The translations under genes and the position numbers were made by a program. The notes below the pieces were generated by a model. The model was not told where the DNA came from and searched no databases. It was given only the letters and a program-made list of their open reading frames with translations. A DNA stretch of 64,000 nt from Salinimicrobium terrae DSM 17865 (GTDB lineage: Bacteria; Bacteroidota; Bacteroidia; Flavobacteriales; Flavobacteriaceae): positions 28,191 to 92,190 of the forward strand of contig NZ_AUKI01000003.1 of NCBI RefSeq assembly GCF_000424665.1, read 5' to 3'. Positions 1 through 8,624 of this stretch are shown here, piece by piece (position 1 is the stretch's first letter; every line of letters starts with the position of its first letter).

Positions 1-387
1 GATAGCCTCCAGGCCGTACATTCAGAATTTGAGTCTACGCATCAAACAATTCAGCAAAATCACCAGGAGCTTTTGGAACAGTTGGATACTTTACAGGTTT
101 CAGATTCTACTTTTTTCGATCAAATGGCACAAAATGAAGTGATTATCAAAAAACATGAAGGAATTCTGGCGGGCCATGAGGAATTAATGGATGGACATCA
201 GGATCTTAAGAATAACTTTGGAAATTTGAGCAGTTCGGAGATGAAAGCGCAGATTTCAAAGATGAAAGAGGTGCATAGTACCATGATGGAAGAGCACAGC
301 AACATGAGAAATGAGCACGAAGAAATGATGAACAAACACGACGAAATTCGTAAAAATATCATTGACAGCAACAGGGAAGACATATAG
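1..387 (+). CDS. His/Met-rich coiled-coil protein, 3' part only
   Basis: The reading frame is open from base 1, so the gene begins outside the window; the TTG at 73 is not a convincing start. The visible 128 residues are almost all charged or polar helix. Histidine recurs exactly every seven residues in three blocks (visible residues 7-14-21, 52-59-66 and 92-99-106-113), usually with Ile, Leu, Met or Phe three residues later, as in a heptad coiled coil with His at one core position. The last block is also Met-rich. I do not recognise the family; related-looking small lipoproteins occur in Flavobacteria, but the N-terminus that would show a signal peptide is missing. An intrinsic terminator follows directly. 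Confidence 0.7.
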   Translation, partial: DSLQAVHSEFESTHQTIQQNHQELLEQLDTLQVSDSTFFDQMAQNEVIIKKHEGILAGHEELMDGHQDLKNNFGNLSSSEMKAQISKMKEVHSTMMEEHSNMRNEHEEMMNKHDEIRKNIIDSNREDI

Positions 388-426
388 GTCGACTCGCCAC
401 AAATTCAGAATTTTCAAAATACATCT

Positions 427-469
427 ATTCCCATAGTATTCAAAAAAGGTACTATGGGAATATTTTTTT
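427..469 (+). terminator. Intrinsic terminator of the coiled-coil gene
   Basis: An 11-bp perfect stem, ATTCCCATAGT (427-437) with ACTATGGGAAT (451-461), has a 13-base loop and is followed by a T-run on the plus strand. It overlaps the stop codon of the convergent gene that ends at 468. Confidence 0.85.
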
Positions 470-1094
470 AAATATCTATACTTTTAATATTCAGCACGTT
501 ATTTCCAAGAATTTTCACCGAGATAAGTAAGGTTCGCTGTCCCGGAATAATCTCCTGAACCCGGAATTCATTGATCTTCCCTGTAATGTTCATCCCATCT
601 GCTACCTCGAGACCGGCAGCGAATCGCTGATTTAGTGTTTCAAGCTTTTCAAGTACTATAGGGCGTATATCAAATTTCATTTTTTCCTTTAATTTGGAAT
701 ACATAAAGTTATTGATAAGGGTCTCCACCACCTTATCAACAAACCATCCGTTTTTTACCCCTTCAAGTTTGTACCGGCGAATCTGTACCTCCTGGTCTAT
801 TTCCTTAAAAGAGAGGGAAAGATGCACCACGGCTTTTATCACCTTATTTTTAAAAAATGTTGTTAGAAGATTTAACTGTACATGAACGGCCAGATCAAAA
901 TCTTCCAAAGGACTGCGCACAAGGTTGATCATTTGAATTCGTGCATGGTCTGAAGTTTCTCCATTCGCCTTGCCTTTACTAAGAACCTTACCCAGTAATT
1001 TCTTTTGAAGATAAGTCTCAAGTACCTTATAATCAATTTTTACCGGCAATCCTAGAATTACGTTATACTTATTTTCAGAACTTGTTCCTTCCAT
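468..1094 (-). CDS. Hypothetical protein, possibly DUF4403-like
   Basis: A 208-residue protein with ATG start and no signal peptide or membrane segment. It alternates beta-prone stretches with amphipathic helix, for example a GWFVDKVVETLINNF segment near residues 115-130. The pattern of a conserved N-terminal strand pair, a central helix and a C-terminal ITGKINEFRV strand recalls DUF4403 or lipid-binding TULIP-like proteins, but that is only an impression. It is convergent with the coiled-coil gene and divergent from the carbonic anhydrase gene. No function is assigned. Confidence 0.65.
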   Translation of the reverse strand: MEGTSSENKYNVILGLPVKIDYKVLETYLQKKLLGKVLSKGKANGETSDHARIQMINLVRSPLEDFDLAVHVQLNLLTTFFKNKVIKAVVHLSLSFKEIDQEVQIRRYKLEGVKNGWFVDKVVETLINNFMYSKLKEKMKFDIRPIVLEKLETLNQRFAAGLEVADGMNITGKINEFRVQEIIPGQRTLLISVKILGNNVLNIKSIDI

Positions 1095-1234
1095 AGTTGT
1101 TCAGTTGCATAAAAATAAAAGATAATGAATTTCAAATTCCCAGTCAACTTCCTTTTAAAGCTTAGAAATTTTTAACGGAAAGAAGATGATGAGTAATGGG
1201 TTTTGTATTTTTACAAATCTTAAAACCATCTTTT

Positions 1235-1756
1235 ATGCCACTCATTCTTCCAGTAGAAGAAAAAAATCCGCAGTTTGGGGAAAACTGTTTTATAGCCGAT
1301 AATGCTACTGTTGTTGGAGACGTTGAAATGGGTAGGGACTGCTCAATATGGTTTACTGCCGTAGTAAGAGGAGATGTAAATTCGATTCGCATAGGTTCCA
1401 GGACGAACATCCAGGATGGAGCTGTAATTCACTGCACCTACAAGAAGGCAGCCACTACCATTGGCAATGATGTTTCTATTGGGCACCGGGCTATTGTTCA
1501 CGGTTGCCGGGTAGAAGACAACGTGCTAATAGGAATGGGAGCAATTGTTATGGATGATGCCGTAGTACAGGAAGGCTGTATAATAGCAGCTGGGGCAGTA
1601 GTATTAGAAAAGACAGTTTGTGAAGCCGGACATATTTATGCAGAAGTTCCTGCAAAAAAGATAAAGAAATTGTCTAAAGAACAGATTGCTAATTTGAAAA
1701 AGACAGCAGCAAATTACATAATGTACAGTAGCTGGTTTGAGGAAAAGCAAGGTTAA
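1235..1756 (+). CDS. Gamma-class carbonic anhydrase family protein
   Basis: A 173-residue left-handed beta-helix protein of the YrdA/PaaY/CaiE type (gamma carbonic anhydrase-like). Hexapeptide repeats fill residues 15-140. The three zinc-ligand histidines are visible at H66 (VIHC), H84 (IGHRA) and H89 (IVHG), and the RGD motif at 45-47 is present. These proteins trimerise with a metal at each interface; some hydrate CO2, others have unknown substrates. I chose the ATG at 1235, beginning MPLILPV, because the family starts there; the upstream 13 codons add nothing conserved. It stands alone with no obvious operon partner. Confidence 0.9.
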   Translation: MPLILPVEEKNPQFGENCFIADNATVVGDVEMGRDCSIWFTAVVRGDVNSIRIGSRTNIQDGAVIHCTYKKAATTIGNDVSIGHRAIVHGCRVEDNVLIGMGAIVMDDAVVQEGCIIAAGAVVLEKTVCEAGHIYAEVPAKKIKKLSKEQIANLKKTAANYIMYSSWFEEKQG

Positions 1757-1765
1757 AACCTACTG

Positions 1766-1891
1766 CTAGAGAGACCACAACCTGTGCAGGGAAAGAATAA
1801 GAATAATTCCTGCCACAGCTGCAAGGATAAACAAACCAATAAAACGCACATTGGAATTATTTATAAGTTTTATGATATCATGTTTTGACAT
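1766..1891 (-). CDS. Small single-helix membrane protein, 41 aa
   Basis: An ATG-initiated ORF of 41 codons lies in the 257-base gap between the carbonic anhydrase gene and the next gene. It encodes a polar N-terminus MSKHDIIKLINNSN, one hydrophobic helix at about residues 17-35 (FIGLFILAAVAGIILILSL) and a short basic end. A one-mismatch -7 box (TTTATTTG) lies about 35 bases upstream on the minus strand. The amphipathic-then-transmembrane layout is typical of genuine small membrane proteins, but with no homology search it remains a candidate. Its stop is 9 bases from the convergent carbonic anhydrase stop. Confidence 0.5.
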   Translation of the reverse strand: MSKHDIIKLINNSNVRFIGLFILAAVAGIILILSLHRLWSL

Positions 1892-2013
1892 AGATCCATT
1901 TTACGTCTTGAAACGCAAATAAAGTGCCAGAAGCAACAGACTATGGAAATAATTTCCTTTACAAAATGTTTCGTGATTAATCTTATATTGTACCAAAATC
2001 CTCACAGTTATTA

Positions 2014-2679
2014 ATGAAGGTCAATTCAGATTTTGTATGGGCAGTTATCTTGCTGATAGTGGCAGCAGCTTCTTTCTTCCTTGGCATTAAAAAAGAAAAT
2101 TTAAAATCGGAAGAACTGCTTGATGAAAAACTTGAGGAAATCAGGGTTCTGGAGAATAAGAATCAGCAACTTTCGGAAGAATTAATTTCTCGAGGAATTT
2201 ACAGTTATCCACAGGCGAGCATAATTCCAAAAATGGAGGATTCTGTGGCTATGGTCCTTATCTCGCTCAATGGAAAAGATCCAATTAAAAACTTAAGGTT
2301 AAGAAGAAATGTTTTCTTCAATTACTCTGCCATGGGATCTTTCCAACCCTCACAAGAAGGAAGATTAACCGATTTAGGTGATTTAAAACCTCACAATCCT
2401 TCGGCTTTTGACATTCCTTTGCAAGGAGATGAAGTTGCCTTGAATCTGGAATATGAATCAAAAAATGATACGTGGCAGCAATATATTTGGATCAAAAAAT
2501 CCGGGGAGGGCCAAATCAAATTATTTTGGATTATTACCAACGAAAGTTCAGTGGTGATAGACAAACACGTTGATCCCGGTTTTCATTTGGATTCAGAAGA
2601 AAAGGTGGTGCCATGGGATGATCAAAAAATCAATTATTCCAATATAGAAATGAATTCCATTTTTCCTCCAAACAACTAA
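2014..2679 (+). CDS. Membrane-anchored hypothetical protein
   Basis: A 221-residue protein with an N-terminal membrane anchor (about residues 8-25, WAVILLIVAAASFFLGI), a charged coiled-coil stretch (28-58) and a C-terminal soluble domain with many aromatic residues and beta-strand character. The topology suggests an inner-membrane anchor with the domain in the periplasm. I do not recognise the domain. The stop codon overlaps by four bases with the stop of the convergent symporter gene, and no terminator is visible between them. Confidence 0.7.
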   Translation: MKVNSDFVWAVILLIVAAASFFLGIKKENLKSEELLDEKLEEIRVLENKNQQLSEELISRGIYSYPQASIIPKMEDSVAMVLISLNGKDPIKNLRLRRNVFFNYSAMGSFQPSQEGRLTDLGDLKPHNPSAFDIPLQGDEVALNLEYESKNDTWQQYIWIKKSGEGQIKLFWIITNESSVVIDKHVDPGFHLDSEEKVVPWDDQKINYSNIEMNSIFPPNN

Positions 2680-3980
2680 ACCCGGACTTCCTTTAAACCT
2701 ACGGAAACCGGAGGTGTATTGATGATCACAGCTTTGGCCACTAAACTGGAAACAGCTGCATCCCCCGAGACATTTACAACAGTCCTACACATATCAAGTG
2801 GTCTGTCAACCCCGAAGATAAGGGCTAAACCGGCTTCCGGTATTCCCGCCTGGGCCAGTACGATCACCAGCATTACCATTCCGGCACCCGGTACTGCGGC
2901 AGATCCTATTGAGGCCAGCGTCGCAGTAAGTATAATTCCTAATTGGGTGCCAAGAGAAAGTTCAAGTCCAAAAGCCTGGGCTATAAAAACTGCTGCAACG
3001 GCCTGGTAGAGGCTTGTTCCATCCATATTTATAGTCGCTCCAACCGGAAGAACAAAACTCGCCACTTCCTTTGGCACCCCAAGATGTTCCGTCACCCTTT
3101 CCATAGTTACCGGAAGGGTCGCGGCACTGGAACTTGTTGAAAAGGCCAGTAATTGAGCAGGAGCTATCCCCCTGAAAAAGGAGAGAGGTGATCTCTTAGT
3201 AAAGAAATATACCATTAGCGCATAAACACCGATCATTAGGAGCAATCCCAGAATAACAGTAATGGCATACATGCCCAGGGCCGCAAAAAGGTCCAGGCTG
3301 GGGGCATCAATAACCAGAGTCGCTAAAAGGGCAAACACCCCTACAGGTGCGGCCATCATGATAACATCAATCATCTTAAGGATAACCTCGTTAAAACTAT
3401 CGAAGAAATCCTTTACCGGTTTTGCCGTATCTCCTGGAATAAGTATTAACCCCACTCCCACCATAAGAGCAAAGAATATCACCTGGAGCATATTTCTGTT
3501 ATCTGCAGCGGCTCCCATGAAATTTTCGGGTACAATATCCACAATACCCTGTAAAGGACCAGTCTCCTGCTGTACTACAGCTTTAGAAATATTTGTTGAA
3601 GCCTCAGTTTCATAGCTTGAAAGGAGATCCATTCTTGTTTCTTCTGAAATAGAAGCACCCGGTTCAATGAGGTTGACCAGAATTAAACCTATACAAACTG
3701 CTGTTATAGTGGTGAGAATAAAAGTAAAGACCGTCCGGAATCCCATTTTTGAAAGGTTAGAAAGATCCTTAAGATCAGAAACACCTTTGATAAGGGAGGC
3801 AAGGATAAGAGGAACTGCAATTAGCTTCAGTGCATTAATAAAAATGTTGCCGAAAGGTTTAATCCAATCCCGGACAAAAGAAGGACCCCATGTAAACTGC
3901 GCCAAAGCCAGACCTACTAATACACCGAAGCTCATCCCTATGAGGATTTGCCAGTGCATAGGGATATTTTTTTTCCTCAT
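2676..3980 (-). CDS. Dicarboxylate/amino acid:cation symporter (DAACS family)
   Basis: A 434-residue integral membrane protein of the GltP/DctA/GltPh family, which imports glutamate, aspartate or C4-dicarboxylates with Na+ or H+. The serine-rich reentrant loop STSSSAATLP (about 283-292) and the TM7 motif TINMDGTSLYQ (about 317-327) are intact, as is the C-terminal RPLDMCRTVVNVSGDA segment that contacts substrate. Length and helix count fit the family. The substrate cannot be decided from the sequence. It sits beside another ion exchanger on the same strand, 51 bases apart. Confidence 0.92.
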   Translation of the reverse strand: MRKKNIPMHWQILIGMSFGVLVGLALAQFTWGPSFVRDWIKPFGNIFINALKLIAVPLILASLIKGVSDLKDLSNLSKMGFRTVFTFILTTITAVCIGLILVNLIEPGASISEETRMDLLSSYETEASTNISKAVVQQETGPLQGIVDIVPENFMGAAADNRNMLQVIFFALMVGVGLILIPGDTAKPVKDFFDSFNEVILKMIDVIMMAAPVGVFALLATLVIDAPSLDLFAALGMYAITVILGLLLMIGVYALMVYFFTKRSPLSFFRGIAPAQLLAFSTSSSAATLPVTMERVTEHLGVPKEVASFVLPVGATINMDGTSLYQAVAAVFIAQAFGLELSLGTQLGIILTATLASIGSAAVPGAGMVMLVIVLAQAGIPEAGLALIFGVDRPLDMCRTVVNVSGDAAVSSLVAKAVIINTPPVSVGLKEVRV

Positions 3981-4031
3981 AACCTTCAGAGATAATTTAT
4001 ACCCTTAAACAGGACAGGCTTAATTCAAATT

Positions 4032-4988
4032 TCATATCTCTTTAAGAACCAGATAAGTTGTATAGACTAGGTAAATTAGAAGTAATACACCCGCTTCCCA
4101 TCTTTCGAGCGTTCTCTTTCCACCAAGGAACATGAATAAAAACAACAGAGCGGTACCTCCAAACAGGAGATAGAGGTCAGTATTAAAAACAGCATCATAG
4201 CCAATTGGCCTCAGCAGCGCACTTAGCCCCAGGATAAAGAAAATATTAAAGATGTTCGAGCCAATGATGTTACCCACTGCGATGTCATTGTTCTTCTTAA
4301 AAGCCGCAATAACAGAAGTGGCTAACTCGGGCAAGGAAGTACCGGCGGCCACAATGGTAATACCAATGATCTTCTCACTCACTCCAAGAGTTCCGGCAAT
4401 TTGCATGGCACTTTCTACAACCAGCCTTCCTCCCAGGATTAAACCTGCAAGTCCAAGAATAATAAATCCGAAGATTTTAGTATTAGACTTTTCCTTCTCT
4501 ACCCCAACAGAGGTCGCGGGCACGTCTTTTAATTGCTTATAGACATAAAAAAGAAACGCCAGAAAGAATAGAATTAGAACTAAAGCATCCCACCTGCCTA
4601 AAGAACCTTCCTGATCAACAAAAAAGTCATTAACCAGAAAATAAAGTACTACAGCAGCAAGTAAGGAGATCGGAATTTCTTTCCATACAGTTGTTTGTTG
4701 AACTAACAGAGGAGAAATCAACCCTGCCACTCCCAGGATAAACAGAAGGTTGAAGTTATTACTTCCAATCACATTGGCAAAGACAATATCCTCGTGTCCT
4801 TGATAGGCCGCAACCGCGTTCACCACCAGCTCTGGTGCCGAGGTTCCAAAAGCTACTATGGTAAGACCAATGGCGAGATCGGATATCTTTTTCTTACGGG
4901 CGAAGGCAGAGGAGTTTTCCACAAGCCATCCTGCCCCTTTTATTAGTAGTATAAGCCCAATTACAAGCAGTAAAAATTGTAGTATCAT
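4032..4988 (-). CDS. Calcium/sodium antiporter (CaCA family, YrbG-like)
   Basis: A 318-residue membrane protein made of two homologous halves. The first contains VAFGTSAPELVVN (about 46-58) and GSNNFNL, the second VAAGTSLPELATS (about 208-220) and GSNIFNI; these alpha-repeat motifs (G-T-S-x-P-E) form the cation sites of CaCA exchangers. About ten transmembrane helices are visible, with a short cytoplasmic linker near residues 160-170. Expected role: export of Ca2+ in exchange for Na+ or H+ across the inner membrane. Confidence 0.92.
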   Translation of the reverse strand: MILQFLLLVIGLILLIKGAGWLVENSSAFARKKKISDLAIGLTIVAFGTSAPELVVNAVAAYQGHEDIVFANVIGSNNFNLLFILGVAGLISPLLVQQTTVWKEIPISLLAAVVLYFLVNDFFVDQEGSLGRWDALVLILFFLAFLFYVYKQLKDVPATSVGVEKEKSNTKIFGFIILGLAGLILGGRLVVESAMQIAGTLGVSEKIIGITIVAAGTSLPELATSVIAAFKKNNDIAVGNIIGSNIFNIFFILGLSALLRPIGYDAVFNTDLYLLFGGTALLFLFMFLGGKRTLERWEAGVLLLIYLVYTTYLVLKEI

Positions 4989-5044
4989 GAATAATTTTAG
5001 GAAAATATAGTTAAATTATTTTTTTTAAGCACATTATTAAGGAG

Positions 5045-5070
5045 AAGAGATCACCCGAAAGCTATCTCTT
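5045..5070 (-). terminator. Weak hairpin between two minus-strand genes
   Basis: A 7-bp stem AAGAGAT (5045-5051) / ATCTCTT (5064-5070) lies downstream of the gene ending at 5085. A T-rich stretch follows about 20 bases later on the minus strand, so termination is uncertain. Confidence 0.3.
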
Positions 5071-5084
5071 TTCTTCTCAAACCT

Positions 5085-5588
5085 TTACGCAGCAGAATTT
5101 AAATTTGGACGCAAACTAATTAACGCATTGATGGTACGATTCCACTTTTCTGCATGTTTCAATTCATAATCCTGCATATAAGTTTCTTCACAGTTGTAAA
5201 GGTTTACAATCTGCATTGTACCGTTATGCAACTTCAACTGGAGATCTAATCGTTGCAGGATGGTCTCTGTACGTTGTTCTATTTTCAAGGTCTGGACTTC
5301 CTGAAGAATTTCGCACGTGCATACCTGCTTAAGATCAATAATTTCTGAAACCAGTTCTGTTCTCTTTTTTTGAACCAGTAAAATCTTGTTTTTTTCTTTG
5401 TCAAGGCCAATAATGTTATTGTTCCAACTATCTTTTTCCTCAAAACGAAGCTGATGCTTCTTGGTTTCTTCTGAAAATTTATTTTTTAATCTGCCGGATT
5501 CTTTTCGACCAATCAGAATAAAAAGAAAATAAGATAAAAATACTGCTGCCACGAGGACAAAGTCGACGAATAATATATCAAGTTTCAT
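5085..5588 (-). CDS. Membrane-anchored hypothetical protein
   Basis: About 167 residues from the ATG at 5588; an upstream ATG (5618) and a TTG (5633) are alternatives, but the 5588 start places the hydrophobic helix (residues 8-25, VDFVLVAAVFLSYFLFIL) right after a short N-terminus. The rest is charged, helical and probably coiled coil, ending in a Trp-containing segment (EKWNRTINAL). Three cysteines (two in CTC, one in NCE) are present. I do not recognise a family. Confidence 0.6.
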   Translation of the reverse strand: MKLDILFVDFVLVAAVFLSYFLFILIGRKESGRLKNKFSEETKKHQLRFEEKDSWNNNIIGLDKEKNKILLVQKKRTELVSEIIDLKQVCTCEILQEVQTLKIEQRTETILQRLDLQLKLHNGTMQIVNLYNCEETYMQDYELKHAEKWNRTINALISLRPNLNSAA

Positions 5589-5692
5589 TTCTTTAAATTT
5601 AAATTTTAAATACTGCATTATTGTACCTATCAACAGTTGAAGGTACCAGGAAAGGTGAATTTCACCTTTGCCATTTTATGAGCTAATTCAAT

Positions 5693-6058
5693 CTAAAGAA
5701 AGACATGAAAGGGAAAAATTATCTCCTTCACCCCCAAACCTGGAACAATATTGTGGGAACGTTTAAGATAATGAAGAGAAGTAGTAGTATGATTTGCACT
5801 GTGTGCCTCAAAAAGTTCAGGGAAATAAAAAGATCCTTTTACAAAAACCAGGCTCTTCTGACTCGGGAGAATAAAATCGAAAAGATTTTCAACCTCCTCT
5901 CCTGCTAACGGAGTACTTATTAATTCCTGCAGACCATCGCGATCTTCGGAAGTTAGAAAACCTTGATTAGCTGAAAATATTGAGTTACTGTTGCCGAAAA
6001 GCATCAGGAACAGGAGAACCACCCGGGGTGATATAAAAATATTTTTCAGCATTTTCAT
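5693..6058 (-). CDS. Small secreted hypothetical protein
   Basis: 121 residues from the ATG at 6058; the longer frame begins with TTG two codons upstream. A signal peptide is evident: basic MKMLKNIFISPR, then VVLLFLMLFGNS, with a likely cleavage after the serine-alanine stretch near residue 30. The mature part of about 90 residues has no motif I know. It is 104 bases upstream of the next minus-strand gene and may share its transcript. Confidence 0.5.
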   Translation of the reverse strand: MKMLKNIFISPRVVLLFLMLFGNSNSIFSANQGFLTSEDRDGLQELISTPLAGEEVENLFDFILPSQKSLVFVKGSFYFPELFEAHSANHTTTSLHYLKRSHNIVPGLGVKEIIFPFHVFL

Positions 6059-6510
6059 GATCAAATGTACTACATAGTTATGTTAAAAAAACATGCGTTA
6101 ATCAACAACCAAAAAAATAATTTTTCCGCAATTTCCAAACGTAAAAAAGCCATAGGAGAATCTAAAATTTGAGTCTGGACAGTAACTTCAAATTTGTCCA
6201 GGAGCTGAATAAGTTAAAATTTCCTGCTCCTTATCCCGAACAAGATTATTAAATCCCATAATAGAAAATGATGAAAGAAGGTCAAATAATAAAATCAGTG
6301 TAACTATTTATTTCAAGGTAAAACGTTAATAATTTAATCTAATTTGTCAAAATTAGCCTTTCGGGGGGTGATGAACTGTATTTCGAAAATTATGGAAATA
6401 CATATCTTTGGATTGGAAACCAGTTTTTCGGTAGTACAACTGAAGAAGTGCGGAGAATTGAATCAATCAACTAAGACAAATTGAACTAAGGTTAATCCAA
6501 ATGCCCATTT
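6059..6510. other. Intergenic region of about 450 bases before the kinase gene
   Basis: No convincing gene. A perfect -7 box, TATCTTTG, is at 6403-6410 about 100 bases upstream of the histidine kinase start, but no TTG lies at the usual distance. A 37-codon ORF (6371-6484) preceded by a G-run is probably chance. Confidence 0.5.
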
Positions 6511-7593
6511 ATGTCTAAACAATCAAAAAAAGATATCCTTCAACTACGGAACTTAAATTTTGACCTCGCCAATTATTTTTCTAATACTATTATTCCTCAA
6601 TTGTTTGTAGATGCAGACATGATTTTAAGAGTTTTTACTCCGCCGGCAATGAAACAATTTTCATTGTCCTATGATGATATCGGCAGAAATATTGAAGATG
6701 TAAAAGATAACATCAGATATCCTACAATTGCTGAAAATATACAGGAGGTAATAACCACTAATCATGTATTTGAAAAGGAAATCCAAACTACAGAAGGCAA
6801 CTGGTTTCAAATGAATATCGTGCCGTACGTGGATCATGAAGATGATAGTACAAATGGGGTAATAGTCACATTCGTTGATATTAATAAAAGGTTAAATGCC
6901 ATAAAAGAGCTGGAAAAAGTCAATGCACAACATCAGGTATTACTATACGCATTATCTCATGATGTAAAACAACCTATATCAACTCTTAAGTTGCTTACCA
7001 CCGGACTTAGGGAAACGTACAAGCGAAAGGATAAGGAGCAGTTCAATCTTATGTTAGACAGGTTAGAAACCACCTCTGATGGAATTAATTCTCTGTTAAA
7101 TGAGTATGCCCTGAACGGAGAAGCAAATCTACAACAGAGCGAAGATCTCATCGATCTTGAAATCATCAGTCAAAATGTTCTGGATGCTCTTAGAGATGAA
7201 ATTAAAAACAATAATATTACTATTAATAAGAATTTTAAAGCTCCAAAAATTATATTTCCAAAGAATAATCTAAGGAGCATAATTTATAATCTATTGCATA
7301 ATGCTATTAAGTATCGGGATCATGACCGTACTTCTGTTATTGATATAAATACTTTCCAAGTAAAAGGCTCTGTGGTCTTCAGTGTCGAGGACAATGGTAT
7401 TGGAATTGACCAAGAGGATCAGGAAAAAATCTTTGAGAAGTCTTCAAGAATAAATAAAGAGATAGAGGGAACAGGTATGGGATTGTATATCATCAAAAAG
7501 ATGCTCGAAGCCAATAAAGCCTGGATTGAAGTCAATAGTACTGTTGGAAAAGGAACCAGTTTCCAGGTATTTTTTAAGCATGAGAATGAGTAG
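6511..7593 (+). CDS. PAS-domain sensor histidine kinase
   Basis: A 360-residue soluble kinase. Residues 20-125 form a PAS domain of the kind found in CheB/CheR-fused proteins (YFSNTIIPQLFVDADMILRVFTP). The phosphoacceptor box is ALSHDVKQPI with H150, followed by a dimerisation helix pair. The ATP domain has an N-box (NLLHNAIKYR, N264), G1 (DNGIGI, 294-299) and G2 (GTGMGLYI, 320-327). There is no transmembrane helix and no receiver domain, so it should sense a cytoplasmic signal and pass phosphate to a regulator encoded elsewhere; none is adjacent. Flanking gaps are long, so it is probably monocistronic. Confidence 0.88.
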   Translation: MSKQSKKDILQLRNLNFDLANYFSNTIIPQLFVDADMILRVFTPPAMKQFSLSYDDIGRNIEDVKDNIRYPTIAENIQEVITTNHVFEKEIQTTEGNWFQMNIVPYVDHEDDSTNGVIVTFVDINKRLNAIKELEKVNAQHQVLLYALSHDVKQPISTLKLLTTGLRETYKRKDKEQFNLMLDRLETTSDGINSLLNEYALNGEANLQQSEDLIDLEIISQNVLDALRDEIKNNNITINKNFKAPKIIFPKNNLRSIIYNLLHNAIKYRDHDRTSVIDINTFQVKGSVVFSVEDNGIGIDQEDQEKIFEKSSRINKEIEGTGMGLYIIKKMLEANKAWIEVNSTVGKGTSFQVFFKHENE

Positions 7594-7793
7594 ATTACCA
7601 AAGTCAGATATTAATATTAAAATCTCATGTTTCCAGGATAGAAAGCTTCAGAAGTATCAGGATATGAATTGCCTCCACCTGATCTTAGATCTGGAAGGCA
7701 AGGAAATTATATAATAACTTATACAGCTACTTCAAAGAGATAGACCGGCAAGGGAAAGACACCAGGATCTGGGATAGCAAAACTGAACATTAG

Positions 7794-8555
7794 GTGAATA
7801 CTACTCATGATATCCAGCATCCTTTTTATTCTGGTCTTAGCGGCTTGCAGTTGCCAATCCCCAAATATCTATTTCCTCCTCCTTATGAAAATGCCAGTAG
7901 GTTGACATTTTACGCATCTTTCTTTAATAGCATAGAATTTAATAGTACGTTTTATAAAGTTCCGAAACCGGCAACAGTCGCAAGATGGGCAACATCGGTA
8001 CCGGAAAACTTTAGGTTTACATTTAAATTATGGAAAGAAATTACACACAACAAAGGGTTAAATTTCAATAAAGAGGATATTGTTGCTTTCTTTAATTCCA
8101 TCAACTCTGTCAATGAAAAGAAAGGATGTTTGCTCATTCAGTTTCCCCCGAGCATTGGGATAGAACACGCGAAGCAATTAGAAAAATTGTTAAGCTGTAT
8201 TACTGAATCAAATCCTTCACACGACTGGAAATTTGCTGTAGAGTTTCGAAATAATTCCTGGTATCACGAGGAAACTTATGAACTATTGGATTTTCACAAA
8301 GCGACAATAGTCATACATGATATCCCTAAATCTGCAACACCTTTCCTAGACCATAATTCCGATTTTCTGTATTTTAGATTTCATGGGCCAACAGGAAATT
8401 ATCGGGAGAGCTATTCAGAAGATTTTTTAATAGAACACGCTACTCTTGTAAATGAGTGGATAGAGGAAGGGAAAACAGTCTATGTATATTTTAATAATAC
8501 CATGGGTGATGCGTTTAATAATCTGAAAACACTTACTCGTTTTGTTCAGGATTAA
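7794..8555 (+). CDS. DUF72 (YecE-like) family protein
   Basis: A 253-residue TIM-barrel-like DUF72 protein. Typical features are SIEFNSTFYKVPKPATVARWA (split across residues 47-68), FTFKLWKEITH (74-84), LLIQFPPSI (113-121), FAVEFRNNSW (148-157) and YFRFHGPTGNYRESYS (192-207), matching the family's F-R-N-x-S-W and F-H-G blocks. The biochemical role of the family is not established. The start is GTG at 7794; no in-frame ATG lies near the N-terminus. It is followed 69 bases later by a DNA-repair glycosylase gene on the same strand. Confidence 0.85.
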   Translation: MNTTHDIQHPFYSGLSGLQLPIPKYLFPPPYENASRLTFYASFFNSIEFNSTFYKVPKPATVARWATSVPENFRFTFKLWKEITHNKGLNFNKEDIVAFFNSINSVNEKKGCLLIQFPPSIGIEHAKQLEKLLSCITESNPSHDWKFAVEFRNNSWYHEETYELLDFHKATIVIHDIPKSATPFLDHNSDFLYFRFHGPTGNYRESYSEDFLIEHATLVNEWIEEGKTVYVYFNNTMGDAFNNLKTLTRFVQD

Positions 8556-8624
8556 ATTCTGATAGGATATGATATACTATAACAACACAAAGCACCAGAA
8601 TTTCTTTTAATCCAATGAAAATAT

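Noticed and set aside
73..387. TTG-started 104-residue gene at the left edge
   Set aside because: The frame is open to base 1 and the heptad pattern continues upstream, so this is an internal codon of a truncated gene.
5705..5908. 67-codon plus-strand ORF with two CxxC-like cysteines
   Set aside because: It is antisense to the secreted protein gene, which has a clear signal peptide.
6371..6484. 37-codon ORF after a run of G before the kinase gene
   Set aside because: No protein-like composition and it overlaps the candidate -7 box; probably chance.
7526..7714. 62-codon ORF overlapping the end of the kinase gene
   Set aside because: Two thirds of it is the kinase sequence in another frame; no recognisable protein features.
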